This document shows positions 16,366-24,672 of a stretch of 57,829 nucleotides of DNA, one piece after another. This stretch comes from Acidimicrobium ferrooxidans (lineage in GTDB: Bacteria > Actinomycetota > Geothermincolia > Fen-727 > Anoxymicrobiaceae), in NCBI GenBank assembly GCA_020723485.1, contig DYIU01000001.1, positions 821,850 to 879,678 of the forward strand, read 5' to 3'. Position 1 is the stretch's first letter. The number at the start of each line of letters is the position of its first letter. The notes below the pieces were generated by a model. That model did not search any database and had not been told where the DNA came from. It worked only from the letters and a program-made list of their open reading frames with translations. Position numbers and translations under genes: made by a program.

Positions 16366-16391
16366 TATAAGGATTAACCAAGGGGTGTCAA
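16364..16391 (-). promoter_or_regulatory. Near-consensus sigma-70 promoter of the nucleotidyltransferase pair
   Basis: On the minus strand, TTGACA (16391 to 16386), a 16-base spacer and TATACT (16369 to 16364). The same GGCCTTGACA flank recurs before the operon B promoter at 33569. Confidence 0.75.
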
Positions 16392-16418
16392 GGCCTAACT
16401 GAGTCAATAAGCCAGGTG

Positions 16419-17564
16419 TCAGCGGAAAGAGTATTCCAGACGGGTGTTGAGGCCCAGCAGCTTGGCGAAGGTCTTGCCCGGGATGCTCTTCGTGCCACCG
16501 GTGCCGACGACCTTGACGTTGCGGACGCGTCCGCCCGGGGTGCGGTCCGATAGGTCTATGAGCTTCAGGTCCCCGACGCTGACGTCTGCTCCAGCGAGCT
16601 TGCTCCTGAGCGAGGGCACGGACATCTCGACCACCCCGCAGTAGCGCGGCGAGCGCGAGCAGAAGGTGTCGGGCTTGCCCCTCAGGTAAGGAAGGGCCTG
16701 GCCTCCCCAGACATCCTCGTTGTTCTCGGTGTGCCCCCCGCAGGAGCCGCAGTAAGCGGCGGTGATGGGAGAGCCCCCGTACGTGATGATCTGCCCCGAG
16801 GTGGCGTTCACCGCGGCGACGCTATTGGGAATCTTTGAGAGGTCGCGGTTGGCGTCGAACGCCTGGCAGCAGTCCCCGCTGGAGCAGATATCGTAGCCGG
16901 ACCCGGCGTGCTTGCCTCGTGCGATGACGTTTAGGGTGTAGGTGCGCGCCGCCAGGTAAAGCACCTTGAGCCCCTCGGCCGGCCAGCTGTCAGGCTCCTC
17001 GGCGAGCCTGTAGAGGTACTCCTTCATCGGGTACGAACGAACGGCCCCGTCCCTGCACTTGACCCTCACCGTCCGGCTGTCGTCCGTCTGCCCGAGGGAA
17101 ACGCCGGTGTAGTAGTAATTGATTACCTGCTCGCAAGACTGCCCGGACTGCGCGCGGTAAAGCACGCCGTCCATGCACAGGCCAACGCCATGTGCCCGCC
17201 CGTAACCCCTGAAGACGAACGTGGCGTCGGGCCCGGGGACCTCGCCCCCGTTGCTGAGCGTAGTGCCCGCGACGGGGGCGGTGCCGGAGCTGGCGGCGGC
17301 CGTGCCCGTGCCGCCCGAAGCCGGGGAGTTTGACTCACTGGTGCCCGCGGCGGGGAGCCCACCCTGCCCCTGGTCCACCTGCTCGGCCATCATGTACCTC
17401 GGCTTCTCGCTCTCCGCGGTTTCCGGGGTTTTATGCTTATCGTTGCTGCCGGCAAGCGCCAGCACCAGGCTTACGGAGACCAGGATGACGAGGCCCACCA
17501 GGAGAGGCAAGCCCCAGAACGAAAGCAGACTTCTGACTTTCTCCGGCACTTTTACATGTAACAT
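16419..17564 (-). CDS. SpoIID/LytB-domain membrane-anchored protein
   Basis: A 381-residue protein with a short basic N-terminus, one membrane helix (about 16-39), a low-complexity Ser/Gly/Ala/Thr linker (about 48-108) and a SpoIID domain. Domain marks are FRGYGRAHGVGLCMDGVLYRA (about 118-138), the YYYTGV segment, VKCRDGAVRSYPMKEYLY, the helix GLKVLYLAARTYTLNV, and AAYCGSCGGHTENNEDVWGG with ALPYLRG after it. SpoIID proteins are peptidoglycan lytic transglycosylases first known from spore engulfment, but such proteins are also common in non-sporulating lineages. The extra Cys pairs (about seven Cys in the exported part) suggest disulfides. It lies 72 bases downstream of the V4R gene on the same strand. 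Confidence 0.8.
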   Translation of the reverse strand: MLHVKVPEKVRSLLSFWGLPLLVGLVILVSVSLVLALAGSNDKHKTPETAESEKPRYMMAEQVDQGQGGLPAAGTSESNSPASGGTGTAAASSGTAPVAGTTLSNGGEVPGPDATFVFRGYGRAHGVGLCMDGVLYRAQSGQSCEQVINYYYTGVSLGQTDDSRTVRVKCRDGAVRSYPMKEYLYRLAEEPDSWPAEGLKVLYLAARTYTLNVIARGKHAGSGYDICSSGDCCQAFDANRDLSKIPNSVAAVNATSGQIITYGGSPITAAYCGSCGGHTENNEDVWGGQALPYLRGKPDTFCSRSPRYCGVVEMSVPSLRSKLAGADVSVGDLKLIDLSDRTPGGRVRNVKVVGTGGTKSIPGKTFAKLLGLNTRLEYSFR

Positions 17565-17636
17565 ATCTCAACGACTAAGTTAGCCAAAACCGGCCGTGTT
17601 GGCAAACGGCGGCCGGCATACCGTCGGTGAGCATGA

Positions 17637-18431
17637 CTAGCGACTGCCCCAGTGCGAAGGGTCGAGCCTGAGGAGCTCCTCGGCGATCGAGTGCCGGTCG
17701 CGCTCCTCGGGTGTCTCCGAAGCCGGCACCATCTCGAAGACGCAGCAGGGCGCGCCGGTCGACGCGCACTCCACCTCGCGGCCCTGGAACCATTCCCCGG
17801 TGATGGCGCTGGCGTGACCGGCGCCGCCGCCGGCGAAGTAGCGGCAGACGGGGATATCGGAGTGTCCAAGCCACGCCGACTCCTGCGAGTTCAGGAGCGC
17901 CGCGCGTATGGGTGTCGAGGCGAAATCGAACTCCACCACGGCTCCCCAGCCCCCCTCGTTTATTATGATGCGGGTCTCCATCGTCAGCACCTTGTTGAGG
18001 AACCTGGCCATGAGCGGGTCGCTGCGCACCCGGTCGAGTAGGCCGCCTTCGGTTATGAGGGGAAGCAGTACGCGGGGCGACCAGCGGTCCTTGCGGAGCG
18101 CGTCCTTCGCCTCATAGTAGCCCGTAAGGAACCCGATGTCGTAGAGAGCGCTCTCACGTCCTTCAGGCCCCAGCCGGTCCAGGACACGGTGCAGGACCCA
18201 GAGTAGCTCGGAGCCGAACATTATCTCGTCGACGCCGCCTATCCCGATGCGCCCCCGCGCGACGTCGACATCGTGCAGGTCGAACGATGTCGCACCCATG
18301 TAGGCGCGCACCATGAGCGGCATCCTGTCCTTCAGCCTCGGCACGTTCGCCGCCGGCCTCAGGCATCTCACCAGTGCCGGGTGCCTCTCACAGAACTCGA
18401 TCAACCCCAGCGCGGCCCTGACCTTCAGCAT
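17637..18431 (-). CDS. V4R (4-vinyl reductase) domain protein
   Basis: A 264-residue soluble protein. The C-terminal half carries the V4R signature: the segment HASAITGEWFQGREVECAST followed by GAPCCVFEM, where the paired Cys and the preceding Glu and Cys resemble the hydrocarbon- or metal-binding pocket of BchJ, XylR-type sensors and TRAPP Bet3-like proteins. The N-terminal 60 residues are helical (LIEFCERHPALVRCL). V4R proteins bind small hydrophobic molecules and often act as sensors. No DNA-binding domain is seen. GGGGGAG precedes the ATG. An 11-base sequence ATACCGTCGGT lies on either side of the gene (17618-17628 and 18490-18500), which may be chance. Confidence 0.75.
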   Translation of the reverse strand: MLKVRAALGLIEFCERHPALVRCLRPAANVPRLKDRMPLMVRAYMGATSFDLHDVDVARGRIGIGGVDEIMFGSELLWVLHRVLDRLGPEGRESALYDIGFLTGYYEAKDALRKDRWSPRVLLPLITEGGLLDRVRSDPLMARFLNKVLTMETRIIINEGGWGAVVEFDFASTPIRAALLNSQESAWLGHSDIPVCRYFAGGGAGHASAITGEWFQGREVECASTGAPCCVFEMVPASETPEERDRHSIAEELLRLDPSHWGSR

Positions 18432-18573
18432 CGCTCCCCCTTTCTCCGTGCGCCGGCCCCGGGCGAACCGTGCGAATTGATGTTAATATATACCGTCGGT
18501 CGAAACGCGGGTTTTTAGGGTTTCATACGGATTTACCAGCATGTCGGCCTCTGTATGAAAGGGGGACTTTCGA

Positions 18574-19218
18574 GTGAGCAACCTACCGGAGATCAAGGAG
18601 CGCCTTGACCGCCTCACCCAGATGAGCAACAGCTTGAAAGAGCAGTTCACGGGCATGACCGGCCCTGAGGGCGAGGAGCTCAAGAAGAAGGCCAAGAAGC
18701 ACGGGGCGAAGATCGGGATAGGCGCGGGCACCTCCGTATTCGGCCTGCTCATCGTGTGCCTGGCGATGATCTACAGCCTGGCGGTCATCATCCTGCTCGT
18801 GAACATCGCCCTGGACAGGCTCTGGCTCTCCGCGCTCATCGTAGTCGGAGGCTTCATCATCATCGGCGCCATCATCGTCGCCGTCGGGGCCAGCATCGCC
18901 CAGTCCTCCGCTAAGGAGCTGTCCAAGACAACCGCTGGTCTTACCGCGCAGCTCAAGGCGACAGGTGACCAGATGAAGGCGGAGGTCGAAGAGCTTCAGA
19001 AGCTCCTCAAGAAGGAGGCTGAGGAGCGGCAGAAGCAGATGATGGAGATGATGGAGGCAGCGAAGCAGGCGGCGCCTGTCGCGGCGCCGGCCGCCATCGT
19101 CGGGCTGCTCGCCCTTAGGTGGCTCAAGAAGCGCAGGGTGCAGCGCAGGGAGCAGAAGGCCATCCTCAGGGTCATACAGGCGTACGAGGAGGCGAAGGCC
19201 GAAGCGGAGCTCGATTGA
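18574..19218 (+). CDS. Holin-X-like (actinobacterial holin superfamily III) membrane protein
   Basis: A 214-residue protein with an amphipathic N-terminus, two adjacent transmembrane helices (about 48-80 and 86-110), a long charged coiled coil (about 112-165, rich in KAEVEELQKLLKKEAEERQK), a third short hydrophobic segment (PVAAPAAIVGLLALRWL) and a basic tail. This layout matches the Phage_holin_3_6 family, which in chromosomes is usually an envelope protein rather than a lysis protein. The start is GTG 18574 with AAAGGGGG upstream. The stop overlaps the next start (TTGA), so it is coupled to the acetyltransferase gene. No other phage genes are nearby. Confidence 0.65.
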   Translation: MSNLPEIKERLDRLTQMSNSLKEQFTGMTGPEGEELKKKAKKHGAKIGIGAGTSVFGLLIVCLAMIYSLAVIILLVNIALDRLWLSALIVVGGFIIIGAIIVAVGASIAQSSAKELSKTTAGLTAQLKATGDQMKAEVEELQKLLKKEAEERQKQMMEMMEAAKQAAPVAAPAAIVGLLALRWLKKRRVQRREQKAILRVIQAYEEAKAEAELD

Positions 19219-19865
19219 GCGCGCTTGACCGGTACCTCGTAAGGCCGTTCGAACCCGAACGCGACCGCGACGGCGTGTACCGGGCGTTCGCTGAGGGGTT
19301 CCACCACATACTCTGGCCGATAATAGACCATGCCCACCGCTCGATGGTGGACGAGATCATACTCACCGCTTACCGCATGGGAGTGGCGACGTTCGTCGCC
19401 GAGTCTGACGGAGAGGCCCGGGGTATCCTCGTCGGCGCGCTTCCGACCGAACCGCGGGAGTTCGCGAAACAGGTCGGACTGTTCTATTCCTACATCTGGA
19501 AGTGGTTCTTCGGCGCGGGAAGGGGCAAGGCGAGGCCTCTTGCCCGCGCCCACCTCCGGAGGGTCCTGCTGGGATACACCCCGTTCGTCTACCTTCACCC
19601 CATGCGGCCGAGCACCGAGACGCTGCTTCTGACCAGCCAGTCGGGTTACCGGGGAGGAATAGGCAGGGTCATGATGGACGCGTGGGTGGCCGAGTCGCGG
19701 TCGCGCGGCTACAGGTGTACCACCGTCGGCACCGACACCAAGCTCTCGTGGGACTTCTACGAGCGGTACGGCTTCAGCCGCGTGCGCAGCTTCAACATGA
19801 CCGCCTACAGCTATTCCCTGCCCGAAGACACCGTGACCGGGCTCGTATATTCGCTGGACATCTGA
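19215..19865 (+). CDS. GNAT-family N-acetyltransferase
   Basis: A 216-residue protein with the GNAT fold. Motif A, the acetyl-CoA pyrophosphate loop, is seen as SGYRGGIGRVMMDAWVAESR, followed by strand 5 YRCTTVGTD and helix LSWDFYERYGFSRVRSFNM, where the Tyr is the usual general acid. The TTG start at 19215 overlaps the preceding TGA, with GGAG 5 bases upstream; the longer frame to 19119 runs inside the holin-like gene and is discarded. The substrate is unknown. Coupling to a membrane protein suggests an envelope-related role, which is inference only. Confidence 0.75.
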   Translation: MSALDRYLVRPFEPERDRDGVYRAFAEGFHHILWPIIDHAHRSMVDEIILTAYRMGVATFVAESDGEARGILVGALPTEPREFAKQVGLFYSYIWKWFFGAGRGKARPLARAHLRRVLLGYTPFVYLHPMRPSTETLLLTSQSGYRGGIGRVMMDAWVAESRSRGYRCTTVGTDTKLSWDFYERYGFSRVRSFNMTAYSYSLPEDTVTGLVYSLDI

Positions 19866-19901
19866 GCGCCTCCCTGGAGGGAGAGGGTGGCCTTTCAGGG
19901 C

Positions 19902-21056
19902 TCAGCGGTCATTCAGGGTGGAGATGCCGAGCCTGCTCGCGTTCAGTATGCTGGGGCACGCTTCGGGCGGCCTTCCTACGAGAAAAGGCCGCATGTCGTC
20001 GTGAGGCCACGCTGGATATCCAAGCAGGACGCCGGCAACGTTCAGGGAGGCGAGGACCGCCATCCCCTCCCTGGTCCAGGTGGTAGCCGAACCCAGGTGA
20101 GGGACCAGAACCACGTTTTCCAGCTCGCTCAAACCGGGCTTCATGTCGGGCTCGTCTTCGAAGACGTCGAGACCGGCCTTGAACCCGGGATTAGCCCTGC
20201 AGTGGGCAACAAGGGCTTCTTCGTCTATCAATGGCCCGCGGCTGGTGTTCACGAGCACCGCGCTCTGCTTCATCTGCCCGAGCAGGGACGCGTCTATCAG
20301 GTGACGGGTACTCTCGTCGAGACAGGCGTGCAGGCTCACCACGTCCGCCTCGCGCAGTAGCTCAACAACGGTATCGGCCCTCCGGCAGGAGACCGGGCGC
20401 TCGCCGCGCGATGCGAGATAGCTCCCGTAGCCGGCAATGCATTCCTCGAGCGCCTCGTTGCGCACGACGTCGTAATAGACGAGGTCCATCTTCTGGCCTT
20501 CGACCATCATGCGGGCGTAAGCGGCTCCCACCCTTCCCACCCCGATGACGCCCAGCGTCTTGCGCCACAACAGCTCTCCCAGCAGGAGGTCCGGCAACCA
20601 TCCACGGAAGAGGCCCCGGCGCATGAACGCGTCTCCTTCGGCGACCCTTCGGGCGGCCGCGAAAGTCAGGGAGACCGCCATCTCAGCCGTCGTCTCGGTA
20701 AGGACGCCGGGAGTGTTTCCAACCGCGATGCCGTGCGAGGTTGCGCTTTCGATGTCGACGTTGTCATGGCCGACCGCGTAGTTGCAGTAGGCGCTCCCGC
20801 CCGCTGCCTTGAGCGCGGCGAACTGAGCCTCCCCCCACAGCTCCGTAAGCTGCCCGATGCAGCCGTCGCACCGACCGTCGATCGCCGCTACGATCTCTTC
20901 GGCGCCCAGGTGCTCGTCGCGGCTGTAGACCTCGACTGCGCAGCCGGCCCCGGAGAGGATCTCCAGCCACCGCCGGCCCGGCAGTTGCCTGGTCACTACC
21001 ACCCTGTGCCTGCCGCCCGCGTTGTAGAGCGTCCAGCCTTCGGAGAGCGAACCCAA
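19902..21056 (-). CDS. D-isomer-specific 2-hydroxyacid dehydrogenase
   Basis: A 384-residue NAD(P)-dependent dehydrogenase (SerA, glyoxylate/hydroxypyruvate reductase, D-lactate group). It has the split catalytic domain, the Rossmann motif GVIGVGRVGAAYARM with G172, G174 and G177, and the catalytic Arg, Glu and His in NTSRGPLIDEEAL, DVFEDEPDM and VPHLGSATTW. It is the last gene of operon B. TTG 21056 is 2 bases after the upstream stop with GAGGTG before it; a GTG 17 codons further in is possible. Relatives reduce a 2-oxo acid to a D-2-hydroxy acid. With VAO/GlcD-type flavoproteins encoded upstream, a 2-oxo/2-hydroxy acid pair is a plausible common theme. Confidence 0.8.
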   Translation of the reverse strand: MGSLSEGWTLYNAGGRHRVVVTRQLPGRRWLEILSGAGCAVEVYSRDEHLGAEEIVAAIDGRCDGCIGQLTELWGEAQFAALKAAGGSAYCNYAVGHDNVDIESATSHGIAVGNTPGVLTETTAEMAVSLTFAAARRVAEGDAFMRRGLFRGWLPDLLLGELLWRKTLGVIGVGRVGAAYARMMVEGQKMDLVYYDVVRNEALEECIAGYGSYLASRGERPVSCRRADTVVELLREADVVSLHACLDESTRHLIDASLLGQMKQSAVLVNTSRGPLIDEEALVAHCRANPGFKAGLDVFEDEPDMKPGLSELENVVLVPHLGSATTWTREGMAVLASLNVAGVLLGYPAWPHDDMRPFLVGRPPEACPSILNASRLGISTLNDR

Positions 21057-21057
21057 G

Positions 21058-22134
21058 CTACACCTCGAGCCGTTCCAGGAAAGTGCTTGCAGTCCCCCAG
21101 CCTCTTCCCGCGCGCGGTACCGCGGCGGACCGGAAATAGGCGGCGAGCAGGAGCGATGCCAGGCGGGGAGCGCCGCCTGCGCCGATGACGATGCCACCCG
21201 TCGCGTCCACGATGCTCCCCAGCGATGCCTCCTGCCGGTCAAGCTCTTCCGGCGACTCGCCTGCCAGCATGATGACACAGCTGTTGCCGAGGACCTTGCG
21301 GAGGAGGCTCCCCAGCGTTTCCGTCTCGGCCACCCGGGCAAAGAGGTTCGGCACCATGCAGTAGACCAGTGAGCCCAGGGACGCGAAGTTCGCAAGATAT
21401 CCGACGTGCTCGGCCTCGAGAGCCTCGTTTGTCCTCGCCTCGGCCTCGGTGTGGGGGAAGAGGCAGATGTAGAACCGTACGCTCTCAGGCACCTCCACCT
21501 CGGCGTCGAACAGCAGCCCGTCCATCTTTATCTCGCCCGGACCGGGCCACTCCTGGAGCCTGACGGTCCCGGAGGTCACTATCGCCCTGTCCGGAATGCC
21601 GCTCGCTACACCTTCTGCCGTTTCCACCCGCCCGTCGGGCAGGACGTACTCGACCGAGACCAGCTCGACGACACCGGCTTCCCCTCCTCCGATGTCTGAC
21701 AGCAGCGAGCCGCACGGCCCGTCCTGGGGCATGCGGACGTTCAGCCCGAGCTTCATGACCTCTGCCTGGAGCTGAGCGGCGCACACTCCCGGCTCGACGA
21801 CCGCCGTACGCTCCCCTGCGTCAACCGAGATGATGCGGTTCATCCGGTTCAGGTCGAGCTGAACCACATCATCGCTCATCGGCGCCCCGAACGCCCCCCA
21901 ACCGGTAGCATAGGACGAGCACCGAAGGCTGTTTTCGCCGCAGAGGCGGAGTACAGCCCGCACTTCGTCGACAGAGCCGGGAAGGACCACAACCGCCGGC
22001 CGCTTGAGCCAGATGTCAGGGTCCTCACCGGGCAGTGACTGCCAGACGTAGCTGTCGAGCACCGCCGGCTCGCGCGAGATGTTTTCCGCACCGACTATCT
22101 CCTCGAGCCCGGTGTAGATACCTGTCTCGATCAT
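21058..22134 (-). CDS. Shortened paralogue of the VAO-type flavoprotein
   Basis: A 358-residue relative of the 554-residue protein at 2897. Both share NxSREPAVxDxYxWQ, the PGSxxEVxA strand-helix, ATGWGAFGAPMSDDVVQLDL (STGWGAYSS in the long form), VEPxVCxAQLQAE and EYVLPDGR. This copy lacks about 40 residues after the GPCGSL loop, including most of the FAD-contacting GSTGALSGLGI segment, and about 160 C-terminal residues, ending at the position of AVPVVFRMGGQ in the long form. The next gene starts 2 bases on. It may be decaying, or it may have become a non-flavin scaffold. It starts by ATGA overlap with the CCG protein stop. The frame is intact, so it is not called a pseudogene outright. Confidence 0.65.
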   Translation of the reverse strand: MIETGIYTGLEEIVGAENISREPAVLDSYVWQSLPGEDPDIWLKRPAVVVLPGSVDEVRAVLRLCGENSLRCSSYATGWGAFGAPMSDDVVQLDLNRMNRIISVDAGERTAVVEPGVCAAQLQAEVMKLGLNVRMPQDGPCGSLLSDIGGGEAGVVELVSVEYVLPDGRVETAEGVASGIPDRAIVTSGTVRLQEWPGPGEIKMDGLLFDAEVEVPESVRFYICLFPHTEAEARTNEALEAEHVGYLANFASLGSLVYCMVPNLFARVAETETLGSLLRKVLGNSCVIMLAGESPEELDRQEASLGSIVDATGGIVIGAGGAPRLASLLLAAYFRSAAVPRAGRGWGTASTFLERLEV

Positions 22135-23420
22135 CCGCCAACCCCCTGTTCGGACGCGACCGCTGTTCCCGTCGCTCTCGACACGAGCTCCGACAGCTCG
22201 ATGATCTCCAGCTCTTTGCCATGTTCGGAAGCGCTGTCGCGAAAGGCCCGCACGCACCAGGGGCACGATGTAACCAGGGCCCGAGCGCCGGTAGCCTCTG
22301 CCTCCTCGAGCCGCTCAAGCGCGGTCCAGGAGCCGAACTCCGGGTAGGCATCGAGCACCCCGCCGCCGGCGCCGCAGCACCAGGAGTACTCCCGGATACG
22401 CTCCATTTCGACGAGCTCGAGTCCCGGGATCGCACGGAGCACCGCCCGCGGCTCGTCGTACACCCCCCGCCTGCCGGCCCTCTTCAACTGCTGTGGCCGG
22501 CCGAGCTTGTCCCCCTGCCATGGAACGAACGGCTCGCCCATGCGCCCGAGGTGGCACGGGTCGTGGTAAGTGACCTTTATCGGCACCGGCTCGGCGAGTT
22601 CGATGCGCCCGTCCGCCACAAGGTCGGCCAGGAACCCGCTCAGGTGGGCGACCTCCACTCCCGGGTCCTTGCCCATCTTCGGGTAGAGGTATCGCAGAGC
22701 GGAGAAGCAGTCCGAGCAGGCGGTCAGCAGAACCCCGGCGCCCGAGGCGTTTATCCTCGAGAGCATGTCGTCGGCGAAGTTCGCCGCCTCGCCCTGGTAT
22801 CCGAGCTCGTACACGCGCCCCCCGCAGCACGCCTCCTGCGCCCCCGCCACCCCGACCTCGATCCCAGCCTTGCGCAGCAGGTCCACCGCTCCCCTCAAGA
22901 CCGGCCACAGCTCCCTGTCGTACGAGTACCGGCAGCCAGCATGCAGCAGCACGTCCACGGTCTCCTGGTTGGTATCCTTCAGGCCGAGCCCTTCGGCCCA
23001 GTCGCCCCGCCGGTCGCGGGGCTCCCCGAAGACATTGTTCTCCTTCTTGAGGGCGTCGACGGTCATCATGTGGTCGGCTATGAGCTGCCCGCTCTCCACG
23101 CAGCTCGCGCGAAGCTCCATCAGCACCTCGGAAAGGTCTATGTCGTCGCGGTACACCTTGCAGGAGACGTCGCACGCGCCGCACATCTGGCAGCTGTAGA
23201 CTATCTCCGCGACCTGCTCGGTCAGCTCGCTCCTCTGTTTCAGGACCGAGAGCCCCATGGTCATCTTGCCTGAGCCCGAGTAGGGATGCGCGGTGAACCT
23301 GGCGAGCGACGGGCAGTTGCGCGCGAACCGCCAGCTCTTCACCTGGTTGAACGGCATCCACTTGCACGAAGAGCACCGCGAGCACGCGCTCATGTCATTT
23401 TCGTACTGTGCCAGCGCCAT
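22131..23420 (-). CDS. CCG-domain Fe-S oxidoreductase subunit, paralogue of the operon A copy
   Basis: A 429-residue homologue of the protein at 6510, similar along its whole length. It has the same N-terminal motif (CSRCSSCKWMPFNQVKSWRF, then NCPS), a ferredoxin motif CQMCGACDVSCKVY, and two CCG domains. Both are complete here: ACCGGRVYELGYQGE with CSDC, and HDPCHLGR, WCCGAGGG and CPWC. It should carry three to four clusters and link flavoprotein oxidation to a downstream acceptor. GGAGGGGG precedes the ATG, and the gene is 2 bases from the small helical protein upstream and overlaps the flavoprotein gene downstream. Since the flavoprotein here is truncated, it may work with a flavoprotein encoded elsewhere, such as operon A. 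Confidence 0.8.
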   Translation of the reverse strand: MALAQYENDMSACSRCSSCKWMPFNQVKSWRFARNCPSLARFTAHPYSGSGKMTMGLSVLKQRSELTEQVAEIVYSCQMCGACDVSCKVYRDDIDLSEVLMELRASCVESGQLIADHMMTVDALKKENNVFGEPRDRRGDWAEGLGLKDTNQETVDVLLHAGCRYSYDRELWPVLRGAVDLLRKAGIEVGVAGAQEACCGGRVYELGYQGEAANFADDMLSRINASGAGVLLTACSDCFSALRYLYPKMGKDPGVEVAHLSGFLADLVADGRIELAEPVPIKVTYHDPCHLGRMGEPFVPWQGDKLGRPQQLKRAGRRGVYDEPRAVLRAIPGLELVEMERIREYSWCCGAGGGVLDAYPEFGSWTALERLEEAEATGARALVTSCPWCVRAFRDSASEHGKELEIIELSELVSRATGTAVASEQGVGG

Positions 23421-23422
23421 TC

Positions 23423-23761
23423 CTACACCCCCTCCGCGCGGCCCTGGGCCGCTTCAACCGCCCGCTTGAGGCTCTCGGTGAGCATTGCCGCCAACCGATC
23501 GCGGGAATCGCCGCCGTCGAGGTTTATCGCCAGCCGGCTCACCAGCTCCCCGGCATCGAGCTCCGCAGCCCTGTCCTCAGCTTTGAGCACAGCTTCCTCC
23601 GGTACGCTATCGAGGAGTCCCAGAAGGTCTCCCATCCCGAGCCCGGTCTCATCGACGAGGTTGTCGAGCGCCCGGCCGGCGACGGCCACAAGGTCTTCGA
23701 GCAGACCTGTCTTTTGGCACTGCCGCAGCAGCTCGAACGTCGAGGCCGAATCAAATACCAT
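23423..23761 (-). CDS. Small helical protein, paralogue of 4632-4967
   Basis: A 112-residue acidic helical protein without Cys. It aligns with the operon A protein through FE at the start, the helix GLLEDLVAVAGRALDNLVDE, TGLGMGDLLGLLD, and EEAVLKAED. The C-terminal half differs: the operon A copy is hydrophobic, this one charged. ATG 23761 is preferred, 8 bases after GAGGAG; ATG 23767 and GTG 23770 in the same frame are too close to it. It overlaps the upstream lyase stop by a few bases. Co-occurrence with CCG Fe-S and VAO genes in both operons suggests a subunit of that complex. The function is unknown. Confidence 0.6.
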   Translation of the reverse strand: MVFDSASTFELLRQCQKTGLLEDLVAVAGRALDNLVDETGLGMGDLLGLLDSVPEEAVLKAEDRAAELDAGELVSRLAINLDGGDSRDRLAAMLTESLKRAVEAAQGRAEGV

Positions 23762-23766
23762 TTGCA

Positions 23767-24636
23767 TCACTCCTCGATCGCCGACCTGTACTTGCTGTCC
23801 ATCTCGAGGTAATAGGGAACCCTCAGGAATTCGTTCAACTCCCCGAATGACTGGGCCCAGTCGCTGAAATCACGCTGCCTGCCGTTCTCCTTGAAAGTGT
23901 TCAGCTCATCAATACAGGAGCTGATGGCGGCGCCCAGGCAGATGGCGGGGAAGATCGCGATGGAGAAGCCCATCTTCCTGAGGTCGTCGACCGGCAGGTT
24001 GGGGGTGCGCGGCGCCATGTTGACGAGGTGCGGCCGGTCCGGGAGGCGCCTGGGTATCTGTTCCATCTCCTCCACGGTCGTCGGAGCCTCGAGGAACAGC
24101 ACATCCGCACCTGCCTCGGCGTACAGCCGGCCGCGCGCGACCGCGTCCTCGAAGCCGTTGACCGCAATGGCGTCCGTTCGCGCGATGATGAGCATGTTCG
24201 GGTCCCTGCGGGCATCCACGGCGGCGCGTATCTTCGCCGCCATGTCCTCGGCGTCGATGACGCTCTTGCCGAGCATATGGCCGCAGCGCTTTGGCCAGAC
24301 CTGGTCTTCCATGTGGATGGCGCCCACTCCCGCCCTCTCGAACTCCTGGATGGTACGCGAGACGTTAACCGGGTTGCCGAAGCCCGTGTCGGCGTCGCCG
24401 ATGACCGGGATATCAACCGCCCGGGCCATCCTGGCCGCGTTCTCCACCATCTCCGTCATGGTGAGCAGTCCGAGGTCGGGATAGCCGAAGTTCATGCACG
24501 CGGTACCAAAGCCGGTCATGTAGACCCCCTGGAACCCCTGGGACTCGATTATCTTCGCGGTCATCGCGTTGAACGCTCCCGGCGCTACCACAAGCTCGCC
24601 CGCGTCGACCTTTTTCCTCAGTGTATCTTCAGCCAT
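23767..24636 (-). CDS. PEP-mutase/isocitrate-lyase superfamily carbon-carbon lyase
   Basis: A 289-residue member of the family holding methylisocitrate lyase (PrpB), 2,3-dimethylmalate lyase and oxaloacetate decarboxylase. Seen are the start APGAFNAMTAKIIE, the Mg-binding DADTGFG (D81, D83), IHMEDQ (E110, D111) and the catalytic loop K116-R-C-G-H120, which is intact and therefore indicates a lyase rather than a mutase. These enzymes cleave a substituted malate or isocitrate to pyruvate or glyoxylate plus a second acid. Aconitase-type hydratase subunits in the same operon suggest 2,3-dimethylmalate (to propionate and pyruvate), as in nicotinate fermentation. No citrate-synthase gene is present to support methylcitrate. 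The substrate remains inferred. Confidence 0.75.
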   Translation of the reverse strand: MAEDTLRKKVDAGELVVAPGAFNAMTAKIIESQGFQGVYMTGFGTACMNFGYPDLGLLTMTEMVENAARMARAVDIPVIGDADTGFGNPVNVSRTIQEFERAGVGAIHMEDQVWPKRCGHMLGKSVIDAEDMAAKIRAAVDARRDPNMLIIARTDAIAVNGFEDAVARGRLYAEAGADVLFLEAPTTVEEMEQIPRRLPDRPHLVNMAPRTPNLPVDDLRKMGFSIAIFPAICLGAAISSCIDELNTFKENGRQRDFSDWAQSFGELNEFLRVPYYLEMDSKYRSAIEE

Positions 24637-24672
24637 GCTCTTCCTTTCTCCGTCCCGCGCGCCGCGGCCGTC

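Noticed and set aside
17618-18500. ATACCGTCGGT repeated on both sides of the V4R gene
   Set aside because: Eleven bases with partial symmetry, found twice 870 bases apart with one copy downstream of the gene. It is too short to separate from chance without a genome count.
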